Positions 51,994 through 62,963 of a stretch of DNA of 64,000 nt are shown here, in pieces (position 1 is the stretch's first letter; every line of letters begins with the position of its first letter). Both the position numbers and the translations under genes were made by a program. The DNA comes from Saccharomycopsis malanga (lineage: Eukaryota; Ascomycota; Saccharomycetes; Ascoideales; Saccharomycopsidaceae). The stretch is from positions 2,418,001 through 2,482,000 of the forward strand of contig CP025323.1 in NCBI GenBank assembly GCA_004014935.1, in the 5' to 3' direction. The notes under the pieces are model-generated. The model ran no database searches, had not been told where the DNA came from, and saw only the letters and a list, made by a program, of their open reading frames with translations.

Positions 51994-52230
51994 TATCATC
52001 GTTAAATTAACCTTAACATCTTATGAAACTAAAGATCTCAGTGACTCGCCTACTTCATATCACAAATTTTTAAGCACTTACTTGGAAAACTCCACATAGA
52101 AGAAATAAACGCTCTCAAAACAAAACTTTCTGATATGTCTATAAGTTTAGATGAGAAAGACCGGTTGATCTCCGAATTGAGCCTCAAGATAAACCTTTTA
52201 AAAGGAAAGGTATATATTCAGAATGAAAAA
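51990..52230 (+). pseudogene. Possible fragment of a coiled-coil gene
   Basis: Just after the zinc-cluster stop, one frame reads KDLSDSPTSYHKFLSTYLEN and stops; from about 52086 another frame reads EEINALKTKLSDMSISLDEK then DRLISELSLKINLLKGK, a heptad-like coiled coil. The two halves are in different frames with no ATG-led reading frame, so this looks like a short decayed remnant of a host gene. It could also be chance, given the length. Confidence 0.3.
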
Positions 52231-54370
52231 GACGGTTTTTTTTGGAGTTTTTTTTTTCGAGGTTTCTTTCTGGAGGTTCCTTTTTCGAGGTTCTAATCCT
52301 GTTTCAAGTTGCCAAGTACAAATTGTATACTGTAGCAATCTCCGTTCTACTGCGTTTGTATTATCTAATGCTTTAACAGCTTCAAAATAAGAAGCTACAT
52401 ATAAAACCTTGAAGGAGATGCGGAACAAACACAGTAGTTGCCTCGATACAAGTCAGCGAAACAGGTTACAAGTATTAATAATATCTTGCATTTCGAGCCC
52501 AGTACATATCAGTTTCGTATATACGCGCCATTTCTAAGGGGACTTGCTAAAGCCCATCATATTATTCTTATAGGTCTTTTTGGCAACAGGTTACAATTTT
52601 GGTTTTTATATATTTTCTTGCATTGTTTTAATATCAAATTTGCATTCTTTTTTCTCATCTTAACATTTAATTCTTTTTCTTATCTAAACATCATTCTTTT
52701 TCTCATCTTAACATCTCATTCTTTTTCTCGTCTTGTTTGGGATCTCAATGGTGCTGCTGTTTTGAATAGATTTCATCTTTTTTTGTCGGGAGTGGCTTCT
52801 ACTATAGATATACAATAGTATGCACTCCGCTGCATTGGATAATGCAAGTATCCATGTAGAGAGTGCCTGGCACGTGATCCGACCCCCCATCTATAAGCAG
52901 CATTGCATTGCATGAACCGTTACGCACTGCATCGCATCAGATTACACCACAAGGCAGCAGCTTGCAGGGTTCATCGGAGATGGACAAGGGAGGAGGAATA
53001 AAGAATATCAATAAAGGATGGGCAATTGAGAGGTCGATCGTATTAGGATGGTTTTATTTGATGGCGTGAATGGATCTTCACGCAGCAGGGTTTGTTGAGC
53101 GAGGGTCTCATGAGAGTACCTTGTAAGATGAAGGAGGGGCGAAGTTAAAAAAAGGGTTAGAAGACCACGCAGTGTGCAGGAATAGACACAACGCTGGGTT
53201 TATATAGGCGCGAATCGGGCAGGAAGGTAGATATAAGCCATGTCTAGGGTTGATGTTTCGTATATTTTGTTGGTAAATCGTCTAATTAATTTAGAGTTTA
53301 TTAGGTGTGTCAGCAATAATCATTAGCTGCCCCAAATCATCAAATTTGCTATCATGTTTGATTATTGTCAAATCAATTATATATTGTGAAAAGTCTTTTT
53401 GGTAGTTAGATTGCATTTCTCAACACATGACTATGCACCATGATGAGACAAGTAGACGAATCACACTGCACTAGAGACATGAACAATAGCGCACGAGCAG
53501 GCGAGTGAGCCGTGGTGCCTGTCTCGAGCAGCAACCGGCATTAAAACAATAGACGAAAATGAAAGAAAACGGAAATCTGATATTTTTACTCTTTAGTTAT
53601 GGAAGTTATCTTACTAAATACGCACAGATAGTTGGGTTTAATTGTGTCGAGTCAAAACTAAATTTAATACCAGATGTAAATGGCCCCACAATCGGGATTT
53701 TAAAAAATGTTCTCCATTGACGCCCAAAGCTTATCCAAGTTTAAGTAGATTGATTCATACTTGAGTATCGATACAATTGGCAAAAAAACAAAAAAAAGAG
53801 GTGATATCTTTCATGAGTTATATCAAACAGTGGACTCAGCGCGCTTCTATTGATTGGCGCCCATCTTGTAGTCCAGCATTACCGTTTTAGGAATACGTCT
53901 TTGTCTTTGGTGTGCCAGCGAGATTGTATGATAAAATTGAAAAATATTACACTGTCAGGTTAATAACGTCTCAAGATTAGTAGGCCCTACAAAAGATTAG
54001 AAAAGCCGACCCTTTCTGGACCGCCCAAGCCCGCTTCCAGGTAGTTGTAATTAGTTTTCCCCGACCAATACAGCAAGCATTGAGAGAGGGTCTACCTAGT
54101 ATAGGATCCCAGCCCATCATCGCAAAATTTTGATTATAATTGTCACACTCTTAGTTGGCGCACATTTCCCAGGAAAAATTGAAAAATAAAGGTGAAAAAC
54201 AATATATCCGGAAAAGCAAGAAATCAAGCTTGGAACAATTATAGACTGAAATTTATATTAGTGATTCCTCACGGCTCACGCTACTGTTTTTTTTCTTTCC
54301 CTTGCTTCTTTTTGGCTCTCCTCTTCGTTGTCTTTTTCATGATATAATAATCTCTACAGCATCCATAACC
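51994..54370. other. 2.4-kb gene-free region upstream of the HSF-type factor
   Basis: Contains the coiled-coil remnant (to 52230), a SINE fragment (52473-52576) and a four-fold CATTCTTTTTCTCATCTTAA repeat at about 52640-52730. The part from 52850 to 54250 is less A/T-rich, with no frame I can support. Confidence 0.55.
52473..52576 (-). mobile_element. SINE-like element, 3' part only
   Basis: Minus-strand copy with tail remnant (ATTATTAAT), core (reverse of TTTCGAGCCCAGTACATATC, AGTTTCGTATATACGCGCCA) and the AAGTCCCCTT/GGGCTTTA body end. Head and Pol III boxes absent. Confidence 0.75.
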
Positions 54371-57004
54371 ATGTCCAGTGAAAAGGATGGCGAGCCTGAG
54401 CAGGAGCAAACATCTGACATCACCAAAATCCACAACGAAAGTCTGAGCTCGTCTGGAGGATCGAACAAAACAAAGGGGAAACTCAAAAATGCCAGTAATG
54501 AAGCATCCCCAGCTGGTTCTGCCAGCTCCACCAAAAAAATGGCTTTTGTTCATAAGTTGTATGCCATGTTGTCTGATCCTAATCTCAGCCATTTGTTATG
54601 GTGGACCAGAGACGAAAAAGAAGGAACGTTTGCCTTGAACTCGTCCCCTGAGTTTGCAAATGCCCTCACCCATTATTTCAAGCATGGCAATGTGTCGAGT
54701 TTTGTCCGACAGTTGCACATGTATGGTTTCCATAAAGTCAGTGATAAAGAAAACTCTCTAAGTCTCAATAACGCCCGCAACAAGTCTGAGTCAGAAGGAA
54801 CTTCTAAGAAAGACTCCAAAAGCAGCACAGCCGAAAATAATATATGGGAATTCCGCCATGCTTCAGGAGTGTTCAGAAAAGGTGACGAAGGCGCATTATC
54901 CACCATCAAAAGACGCCAGCCTGCCAGCAGCTCCAAGAACTCTACCGTTCATCATCTGCTCCATCATAACATAACCACAGAGTTGCCCTCAAGATCTAGA
55001 AGCTATCAAGACTTGCCAATAAACCCCATGCTACAGCCCCAGCCCACTTTCCAGCCGTATAACCCTGCCAGACATTCTTTTCCCATGGCTTCTGCATACT
55101 ACAATCAATATCATCCTGACCAAATAAGTGAACAACGCCTGTTGATCCCTACTGAACCTCATCCACATCCACATTCGCACTCTCTTCCTCCTCTTCCCTA
55201 CAATCCTCAAGAATACGCCTCTCGTGCATTCCAAAAACAGCAACCAACCGGCCCAGAACAGCCGCATCAATACCTCCCATCACTTCCTTCCCAGGGGACC
55301 CCATCACACCAGTCTGTTCGCCAACAGCCCCAGCGAGATCCTCCGCATTATCAGCAAGATTATCATCGCCAATCACAACCATACCAGCCAGTACCGTACA
55401 GCCAGCACTATTCCATCAACAATGTCATGGATATGTCCCGCAATCTTGCTGCGTCCCAGCAGGAATTATCCAAAACGTCCGAACAGTTGAGACAGGATGT
55501 GCACAACACTTCTGGCGATGTGCTACGCTTTTCAGACACATTACCGCATTTACAGCCATTGATACAAAAGATTGATGACCAGAATTATCAAAGAATCAAT
55601 GATTTGAAGAACAGCTTCCAAAATAGAGCAATGCACTCTCTTCAACAACAACCAGTGGTGCCTCCTCCACTTCCCAGTCAGCATCAACTGTTCCCATACC
55701 AAGAACGACAAGACCCTTCTACTCGCTACCATTTCCAGCCCCAATTCTCGTTTGCCATGCCTCGCTATGACAGTAGTGTAGCCTCTCATCCTTCTAACAG
55801 TGAAAATGATGTAGCCAATAAAAAGAGTAGCATCACTGCTGTTGAATCATCTTCAGATAATGATTCCTTAAAGCTAAGAGCCGGCTCCTTGGTGGATCCT
55901 TTAGCCAGAGTCCCTCATAATTCTGTGTCCTCAACAGCGTCTGCATTTCCCCCTTCTCATTTATCTTCTCAGTCTGGATCTCTCAGTTCTTCTACAAGCC
56001 GAGAGAGCTCTCTAGTACAAAGCTCAATTCCAAAACTCGAAAGTTCTCCTAGAAAGGATTTTATTCCATCTTCATTTGAATCCTCTGCTCTGTTGCCTGC
56101 TACTCTGCTACCTTCTAATGCTAGTCCCCAACTACCTTCACAGTCCAAACCAGTAGTCTATCCAGGATCACCTAAAGCACAGCACTTTATCGACAAGCAA
56201 AGACAGATGCCTCGTGCTTTCCGTAGCGAGTATCAATTCAGACATAGCGACACAGGCATTAGCAGAGGCTCTTCTCTGCCGCTGGCACTGGATTCTTCTG
56301 GTAAAAAACAAACAACTTATGGAAACACAAATCCTGTTCTGTCACAGATTAGAAAATCGATTCTTGCAATCCATAAAATCGACAATCAGTCCAATATTGG
56401 CTCTAGCGTAGACCTCATGAGCGATGTTCCTAATGAAAGATCATTATCATCTTCTATATCATCCGGAGGTTCTGTATTCACCCCTACATCGTCTATCAGT
56501 TCAGCAGGAAGCATCAGAACATCTAAGGGAAGTGTGTCATCTATATCACATCTCCTTAATAATGCTACATACAAACCTACCCCGAAAAGCTCCTTGTCTA
56601 ACGAATCCTTGGAGCCTCCTATGGGGCCAGTACCATCTACACATTCTCATTTACTGGTTGGCGAGCCTACTACGTTGTCTACCATTGGGGAAGGGTCTCC
56701 TAATTCCAAACAGGCTGCTATAACTGCAGGATCTGGAATCGCAACCCCCTTGCTGCCAGCACAGAATTCAGAAGGTTTCAGTAATATTGGCGGGACCAAA
56801 AAAGTTATATCAGTCTCTTCGCTTCTTGACACTTCTCCAGAACAAACAGAAACACAGGATCTGCATGAGGCGGAAGAGACAATTTCAAGAAAACGAGTGC
56901 ATTCAGGTTCCTCGTCTTCAGTATCATCAGACGATAAGGACAAATCAAAGAAAGCTCTTTCTGATATTAATGATGAGGCATCTACAAAGACATTGAATGT
57001 ATGA
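54371..57004 (+). CDS. SFL1: HSF-type DNA-binding regulator, SFL1-like
   Basis: Start at ATG 54371 (MSSEKDGEPEQEQTSD); the preceding 23 codons begin with TTG. 877 residues. The heat-shock-factor DNA-binding domain spans ~55-185: MAFVHKLYAMLSDPNLSHLL, WWTRDEKEGTFAL, FKHGNVSSFVRQLHMYGFHK and, after a Ser/Lys insert, IWEFRHASGVFRKGDEGAL. The recognition helix SSFVRQLHMYGFHK and the opening FVHKLYxML agree best with Sfl1, with Mga1/Hms2 as alternatives. Helical residues at ~360-430 (SQQELSKTSEQLRQDVHNTS) could oligomerise. The rest is Ser/Pro/Gln-rich, ending in an acidic SSSVSSDDKDKSKKALSDIN segment. Sfl1 represses flocculation and filamentation genes in other yeasts; that role here is inference. 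Confidence 0.88.
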   Translation: MSSEKDGEPEQEQTSDITKIHNESLSSSGGSNKTKGKLKNASNEASPAGSASSTKKMAFVHKLYAMLSDPNLSHLLWWTRDEKEGTFALNSSPEFANALTHYFKHGNVSSFVRQLHMYGFHKVSDKENSLSLNNARNKSESEGTSKKDSKSSTAENNIWEFRHASGVFRKGDEGALSTIKRRQPASSSKNSTVHHLLHHNITTELPSRSRSYQDLPINPMLQPQPTFQPYNPARHSFPMASAYYNQYHPDQISEQRLLIPTEPHPHPHSHSLPPLPYNPQEYASRAFQKQQPTGPEQPHQYLPSLPSQGTPSHQSVRQQPQRDPPHYQQDYHRQSQPYQPVPYSQHYSINNVMDMSRNLAASQQELSKTSEQLRQDVHNTSGDVLRFSDTLPHLQPLIQKIDDQNYQRINDLKNSFQNRAMHSLQQQPVVPPPLPSQHQLFPYQERQDPSTRYHFQPQFSFAMPRYDSSVASHPSNSENDVANKKSSITAVESSSDNDSLKLRAGSLVDPLARVPHNSVSSTASAFPPSHLSSQSGSLSSSTSRESSLVQSSIPKLESSPRKDFIPSSFESSALLPATLLPSNASPQLPSQSKPVVYPGSPKAQHFIDKQRQMPRAFRSEYQFRHSDTGISRGSSLPLALDSSGKKQTTYGNTNPVLSQIRKSILAIHKIDNQSNIGSSVDLMSDVPNERSLSSSISSGGSVFTPTSSISSAGSIRTSKGSVSSISHLLNNATYKPTPKSSLSNESLEPPMGPVPSTHSHLLVGEPTTLSTIGEGSPNSKQAAITAGSGIATPLLPAQNSEGFSNIGGTKKVISVSSLLDTSPEQTETQDLHEAEETISRKRVHSGSSSSVSSDDKDKSKKALSDINDEASTKTLNV

Positions 57005-58296
57005 ATGGTTTTGCATTAATAATCAAAGGCTAGCCCATGTTCAAATAATTTTTTAAGGCTCATAGCCTACACTTTTGTATATTTGTATTATCTTAGCCCT
57101 TTACCAGAGTGAATAAATTTTAGTTGTTGATTTTTCTACAAATCTCTTGTAAGTTGGAGGTTTTGTTACGGTAGTACTCTGTATTCTTGAAACGGTACCA
57201 GATGTTGTGTTTTAGTTTGTTTAAGGTAGAGCGACATTGATAAATTTATAGTTGGTATCAAGAGATTGAAAATTGATGACGAGACAGCGTTGATAATGAC
57301 TATTTGGGGAAATGTCTTTTGAATAAAAAGGTTGTATAGGAATGTATTTGTGAAATAAATAAAACAGACATTACTCTTTACACTGTAGTAACAGTCTTAA
57401 TAGGTCTATTTTAGTTTACACCGGAAATTTTCAATACACTTCTCATTTAATACATTTTTTTATTTATTACATCTCATTCATTATTTGACACGTTTTTTAT
57501 TTATTACATTTCATTCAATAAAAGGGGTTTTACCAAGTCCCCTTAGACACAGCGCGTATATACGAAACTGATATGTACTGAGCTTGAAATATATGAAATT
57601 ATTATTATTTCATTCAATATTCATACATTTCTTATTAAATACACTTCTTATTTCTTATTTATTAAATCTCATTCATTATTCATACATTACATCTCATTCA
57701 ATGTACATACACTTCTTATTTACACATCTCATTCATTATCCATACATTTTTTATTTATTAAATCTCATTCATTATTCACACACTTCTTATTTACATATCT
57801 CATTCATTATCCATACATTTCTTATTTTTTACACTTCTTATTTCTTATTTAATACACTTCTTATTTCCTATTCAAGGCACTTCATATTATTCATACATCT
57901 TTTATTTATTACACCCTCCTATTATCCATTATCCATACACTTCTTATTTCCTATTTAATACACCTCATTACAACTCCTATTCACTTGACAACTTCCATTC
58001 CACCCTATGTCCGAAACATGGATCACCGGAATCACCCGATTCCTTGATACTTTCGGTGCTGAGGAATGCCATCTGGTGACTCCTCGAGTTAGTTGCCCGC
58101 CGCACTATGAAAAATGGCCGAAAACCAGAGGCTTCACTAGGGGGTTTTAGAGAGTTACTTCTGGGCGTCTAATAGTTGATAAAGACTATATAGGTGCGAA
58201 TTTGGTTTACACTTATTTTTTTGAGCAGATATATATTCAGGTGTTTGGAGTTTTTCTTCTATTTAACTGAAATTTCCTCTATCCAATTGTTTGACC
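57005..58296. other. Intergenic upstream of LSC2, with a pyrimidine minisatellite
   Basis: 1.29 kb. From 57436 to 57985 the sequence is a loose array of CTCATTCATTATTCATACAT, TTCTTATTTATTACA and related words (units of about 30-40 bp), interrupted by the SINE fragment at 57523-57608. The frame through it is low-complexity and not a credible gene. The final 300 bp form the LSC2 promoter. Confidence 0.65.
57523..57608 (+). mobile_element. SINE-like element, 3' part inserted in a minisatellite
   Basis: GGTTTTACCAAGTCCCCTTA, GACACAGCGCGTATATACGA, AACTGATATGTACTGAGCTT and an ATT tail. Only the last part of the body plus core is present. The pyrimidine repeat resumes on both sides. Confidence 0.8.
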
Positions 58297-59647
58297 ATGT
58301 TTTCCAGAAGTTTAACCTCATCGTTCAGAAGTGTTGCCAAGGTATGTTCAGGATTCTGGTCAATTGTGGCATGTTGGCGTATTTACTAACGAGAACACAC
58401 AGCAACAGGTTCAAAAAAGAGGGCTTTCGATCCACGAATACAGATCTGCCAACTTGTTGAGATCGTACAATGTTGGCGTTCCTACTGGTGATGCTGCCAC
58501 CACCCCAGAGGAGGCTTACCGTCTTGCGCAGAAGATTGCTGCCAAATCCGACGGTATTGTGATCAAGGCCCAGTCTCTTACAGGCGGCCGTGGCAAGGGC
58601 CATCTTTCTTCTGGCTTGCAGTCTGGCGTGCACATTGTCAAGTCTCCGGAAGAGATTAAGGACTTGGCCAGCAAAATGTTGGGCTACAACATCATCACCA
58701 AGCAAACCGGTGCTGCCGGCAGATTGGTGAGCGCCGTGTATATTGTGGAAAAAGCCACTGCTGACAAGGAAGCTTATTTGTCCATTTTGTTGGACAGAGA
58801 AAGAAAAGTTCCTATTATTGTTGCTTCTGCCCAAGGCGGTATGGACATTGAAGGCGTTGCCAAAAAAGACCCTTCTGCCATCAAACAATTTCCAATTGAT
58901 TTGCATGCTGGCGTGACTGACGAGATTGCTGCCAAAATCGCTGCTGCTTTGGGTTTCTCCAGCCAAGCCCAAAAGGAAGCTGCGGAAACCGTCCAGAAGT
59001 TGTACAAAATCTTCATGGAAAAAGACGCCACCCAAATCGAAATCAACCCGTTGTCTGAAACTAAGGACCACAAGGTCTTGGCCATGGACGCCAAGTTTGG
59101 TTTCGACAACAGTGCTGCTTACAGACAAAAGGAAATCTTCTCCTGGAGAGATTTCACTCAAGAAGATGCTGATGAGGTCAAGGCGTCCGACTTTGGCTTG
59201 AATTTCATCAAGTTGGACGGCAGTATCGGCTGTTTGGTCAACGGCGCCGGCTTGGCCATGGCTACTATGGACATTATCAAATTGTATGGCGGTGAACCTG
59301 CCAACTTCTTGGACTGCGGTGGTGGTGCTACCCCACAAACCATTGAAGAAGCCTTCAAATTGATTTTGTCTGAAAAGAATGTCAATGCCATTTTAGTCAA
59401 TATTTTCGGTGGTATTGTCAGATGTGACTACGTTGCTGAAGGCTTGATTGCTGCCACCAAAAACTTGGGCGTCAACGTTCCTATTGTTGCTAGATTGCAA
59501 GGTACCAACTTGGAAAAGGCTCAGGAATTGATTGCAAACTCTGGCTTGAAAATCTTTGCTGTGCCTGAATTGGATGACGCCGCTGAAAGAGCTGTCAAAT
59601 TGGCTGAAATCGTCAAACAAGGCGGTGACTGGCGTAAATCTGTCTAA
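58297..59647 (+). CDS. LSC2: Succinyl-CoA ligase beta subunit, mitochondrial (one intron)
   Basis: Exon 1 58297-58341 (MFSRSLTSSFRSVAK), intron 58342-58402, exon 2 58403-59647, 429 residues in all, matching the usual ~427. TCA-cycle enzyme subunit that makes ATP (or GTP) from succinyl-CoA. Exon 1 supplies the Arg/Ser presequence. The mature ATP-grasp part starts QVQKRGLSIHEYRSANLL and shows KAQSLTGGRGKGHLSSGLQS, TKQTGAAGRLVSAVYI, TQIEINPLSETKDHKVLAMD (metal-binding region), NFLDCGGGATPQTIEEAF and VNIFGGIVRCDYVAEGLI. Partner alpha subunit not in this window. Codon choice is strongly biased, as in highly expressed genes. A frame without splicing begins only at a non-ATG codon inside the intron. 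Confidence 0.96.
58342..58402 (+). other. LSC2 intron
   Basis: 61 nt, donor GTATGT, perfect branch site TACTAAC at 58384-58390 and acceptor ACAG only 12 nt later. It lies between the presequence codons and the mature enzyme. Confidence 0.92.
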
Positions 59648-59681
59648 AAGTTTCCCCTTTTCCCATAGTTTTCCACTTTAT

Positions 59682-59751
59682 AAATAATAATAATATTTTA
59701 TATTTCAAGCCCATATCGGTTTCGTAGCCACTGGCCGTTTGGCTCTTCATT
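59682..59751 (-). mobile_element. SINE core fragment joined to a tRNA-head fragment
   Basis: Minus-strand tail and core (ATAATAATATTTTATATTTC, AAGCCCATATCGGTTTCG) followed by GCCACTGGCCGTTTGGCTC, a plus-oriented head fragment. The next copy restarts the same head (GCCACTGGGCCGTACGGCTC) 26 bp later. Confidence 0.65.
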
Positions 59752-59980
59752 AGGCCACTGGGCCGTACGGCTCAGTGGTCAGTGTTCTCGGAGAAGAGAA
59801 AAAAGACCTGGCAGGATAGTTTAGCAGATAGTAATATAGAAAGCGAGAAAGACCTAACAAACTTAAGGGTGAAAGCATTAGGATAAACAGCACATTATTG
59901 GTTTTGCCAAATCCTTTCGACATCGTATGTAAACGAATTTGATATGTACTGGGCTTGAAATATACAATATTATTATTATA
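59752..59980 (+). mobile_element. SINE-like element, near full length
   Basis: Head GCCACTGGGCCGTACGGCTC (A box CGGCTCAGTGG, one base off), CTCGGAGAAGAGAAAAAAGA, an apparent internal duplication (CCTGGCAGG ... GAGAAAGACC), CTAACAAACTTAAGGGTGAA, ATTGGTTTTGCCAAATCC, a decayed core and an ATT tail. It belongs to the B-box-less type. Confidence 0.8.
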
Positions 59981-60107
59981 GGTTATAAAACGTAATTTGA
60001 AAGGTGTAATGATAAAAATCAAAAGTATCACTTTTATAGTTTTCTAATGAATTTATAAAAACCCATTGAATATGAACATGTGTTTCATCTGCTTCAAATC
60101 TTTTGAT

Positions 60108-60384
<277 letters not shown>

Positions 60385-60476
60385 GGGCGAAAAGATTATG
60401 ATTCAGAGGATATTAATGGGCTTTACCAAGTCGCCTTAGACATAGCGCGCATATATGATACTATTATTATTATTTA
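60385..60476 (+). mobile_element. SINE-like element, 5'-truncated, tandem to the previous copy
   Basis: Starts directly after the long ATT tail with GGGCGAAAAGATTATGATTC, then GGGCTTTACCAAGTCGCCTT, AGACATAGCGCGCATATATG and a short ATT tail. The core is shortened by a deletion. Confidence 0.75.
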
Positions 60477-60526
60477 TAAAGTAGCATTTCTAATGAATTT
60501 GAAAAAGAATCTACCAGACTCACGGT

Positions 60527-60527
60527 A

Positions 60528-60587
<60 letters not shown>

Positions 60588-60734
60588 CTTATATTTCGAG
60601 CCAACTACATATCTGTTCCGTATATATGCGCTATGTCTAAGGGGACTTGGTAAGACCCAGTCAAATCCTGGTGATCATAATCTTCTCACCTAAGTTTCTG
60701 TTAGGTCTTTATTCTCTCCGAGAGCACTGGCTAC
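60527..60734 (-). mobile_element. SINE-like element, inverted, with about 20 tail units
   Basis: Minus strand: GTAGCCAGTGCTCTCGGAGA, AAGACCTAACAG, TTAGGTGAGAAGATTATGAT, GGGTCTTACCAAGTCCCCTT, AGACATAGCGCATATATACG, the rest of the core and a 60-bp ATT tail (60528-60587). Only the first part of the tRNA head is missing. It faces the copy with the 75-unit tail. Confidence 0.8.
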
Positions 60735-60910
60735 ATTAATATATTGAAAAAATAATACTCTTGTTTTGCATTGGTTAAAAACGTCAGGTCATCATCCTTA
60801 GATCCATGGTGATGCATGTTAATGTGTTACTGAGCATGCTCATGCGCGTATCACACTCCGAGAATTTTTTTTCAGCGATGCCCAATGGATACCCGGCGGT
60901 TGCTCCATCT

Positions 60911-60930
60911 GAAAAAAAAAATTTTTTTTC
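60911..60930. promoter_or_regulatory. RRPE-like A/T motif upstream of NOP1
   Basis: A run of ten A followed by eight T lies about 265 bp upstream of the NOP1 ATG. It contains the AAAAATTTT core of the ribosomal RNA processing element found before ribosome-biogenesis genes in many yeasts. A simple nucleosome-excluding tract is the alternative. Confidence 0.4.
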
Positions 60931-61186
60931 ACTCTCTGTAAACGCAGTATAGAAAAATTTCACAGTATAACTAACCGTTATTTCTCTTTCATATTACGAG
61001 ATAGAATTTCCTGCAACCAAGTTCATATAATAAATTGGACATTACATATTGATAGAAAAAGTTCTTGGCTAGCTTATTCCATCATACAGTATTGCAAACC
61101 ATCGTTTGAAAAAGAATTTCAAAGGGTCAGATTTGCGCTAGGAGAAGAACATTTTATCACATATTCGGTAACTACATATCATTATA

Positions 61187-62137
61187 ATGGGTTTTGGAGC
61201 ACCAAGAGGAGGATCTAGAGGCGGCCGCGGCGGCAAGGCCGGCGGATTCGGAAGCAGAGGCGGTCGTGGCGGTGCCAGAGGCGGCCGTGGAGGCAGTTTT
61301 GGAGGTAGAGGCGGTGGAAGAGGTGGTGCCAGAGGTGGAAGAGGCGGTGCTAGAGGTGGCCGTGGTGGCGCCAGAGGCGGTGCTAGAGGAGGTGCCAAGG
61401 GAGGACAGAAAGTCATCATCGAACCACATCGTCATCCAGGCGTTTTCATCGCCAGAGGTAAAGAAGACTTGTTGGTGACCAAGAACGTTGCCCCAGGTGA
61501 GAGTGTCTATGGTGAAAAAAGAATCTCTGTGGAAGAACCATCCAACAAAGACGGTGTTCCACCAACCAAAGTCGAGTACAGAGTCTGGAATCCTTTCAGA
61601 TCCAAGTTGGCTGCTGGTATCATGGGTGGTTTTGACGAATTGGCCATTGCCCCAGGTAAAAAGGTGTTGTATCTCGGCGCTGCTTCTGGTACCTCTGTGT
61701 CCCACGTTGCTGATGTCGTTGGCCCAGAAGGTGTTGTTTATGCTGTTGAGTTTGCTCACCGTCCAGGCAGAGAATTGATCGGCATGGCCAAGAAGAGACC
61801 TAATGTCATTCCAATCATTGAAGATGCTCGTCATCCTCAAAAATACAGAATGTTGATCGGCATGGTCGACGCTGTGTTTGCCGATGTTGCCCAGCCAGAT
61901 CAAGCTCGTATCATTGCCTTGAACTCCCACATGTTTTTGAAGGATCAAGGTGGTGTTATCATCTCCATCAAAGCTAACTGTATCGACTCCACCGTCGATG
62001 CCGAAACCGTTTTCGCCAGAGAAGTGCAAAAGTTGAGAGAAGAACGTATAAAACCTTTGGAACAGTTGACTTTAGAACCTTATGAAAGAGACCATTGTAT
62101 TGTCATTGGTCGTTACATGCGTGCCGGTCTCAAATGA
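61187..62137 (+). CDS. NOP1: Fibrillarin, rRNA 2'-O-methyltransferase
   Basis: 316 residues. Catalytic subunit of box C/D snoRNPs in the nucleolus. Residues 1-~75 form the Gly/Arg-rich domain (repeats of RGGRGG and RGGARGG). The methyltransferase part is nearly invariant: [49 protein letters not shown], the SAM-binding [49 protein letters not shown] and [16 protein letters not shown]. The end [16 protein letters not shown] is also standard. Strong codon bias fits high expression. Confidence 0.98.
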   Translation: MGFGAPRGGSRGGRGGKAGGFGSRGGRGGARGGRGGSFGGRGGGRGGARGGRGGARGGRGGARGGARGGAKGGQKVIIEPHRHPGVFIARGKEDLLVTKNVAPGESVYGEKRISVEEPSNKDGVPPTKVEYRVWNPFRSKLAAGIMGGFDELAIAPGKKVLYLGAASGTSVSHVADVVGPEGVVYAVEFAHRPGRELIGMAKKRPNVIPIIEDARHPQKYRMLIGMVDAVFADVAQPDQARIIALNSHMFLKDQGGVIISIKANCIDSTVDAETVFAREVQKLREERIKPLEQLTLEPYERDHCIVIGRYMRAGLK

Positions 62138-62963
62138 ACCATTCAATATCTGTTCTTCTTTTTTCCTTTTTTTTTTTGACACTCCTTAACAAACAAGCAT
62201 TGATTTAGTTTTGATCGTTGATAGTATCAGTTCTCATCTTAATTATTTCATTTTTTCTTTTTTGTATGTTCTACAATTTTTTTTTGTCTCATCTACATTA
62301 CTGTTCAATTTTTTGTCATTACTAACTATTTTTCTCTTCTTTTCTTCTTTTTCACTTTATTATCATTTATCCCACACTGTTCTATTTCTGTGTTGTACAA
62401 AATTTAACAAAGTATTTTAATGGCTGAACTAAAAAATACATAAAATAATTTAAATGTATTGTGTTTGTAGGGTTTCTAGTTATACTTTCAATAGGGGTAG
62501 AATGTTCATTCAAAGGCAATCAACAGTTGAGAGGTATTACAGTATTTCACTGGCTAGGATATGAGCTCGACTGAGATTTGTTACCAAATGATAAAAAGTA
62601 GACAGAATAAAATAAATCATGAAGATATTATATAATGATAATAATATCATATATTTCAAGCCCAGTACATATCATGAAAATATTTTTAAAACAAATATAT
62701 GTACAAAGCGCGCCTAAAAACAAACACGAGAATGGATTTCATAATCATTTATTACAAACAACTGGGCATAGCTGTGTTTATTGGAATAGTGCTACATATA
62801 TATTTTCAAGAGTTTGAAAACAGGGGAATAAGAAGCGAATCAGAAAAAAAATGTGGGGGAAAAAACAGGACAATTCATAATAACGTTAATAGGCAGCAAA
62901 CAAAAGAAGAATGGATTTTCATATAAATTTTTTACAATTTGTAATAATATAACAGAACAACAA
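62138..62963. other. Convergent intergenic NOP1-MSN5
   Basis: 826 bp with pyrimidine-rich NOP1 downstream sequence (62150-62400) and a SINE core fragment at 62635-62676. No gene seen. Confidence 0.55.
62635..62676 (-). mobile_element. SINE 3'-end fragment
   Basis: Only the tail junction and the last part of the core (reverse of AATATCATATATTTCAAGCC, CAGTACATATCATG) remain. Confidence 0.65.

Noticed and set aside
57584-57958. 124-codon frame upstream of LSC2
   Set aside because: Low-complexity translation of a pyrimidine minisatellite plus a SINE tail; starts at a non-typical site.
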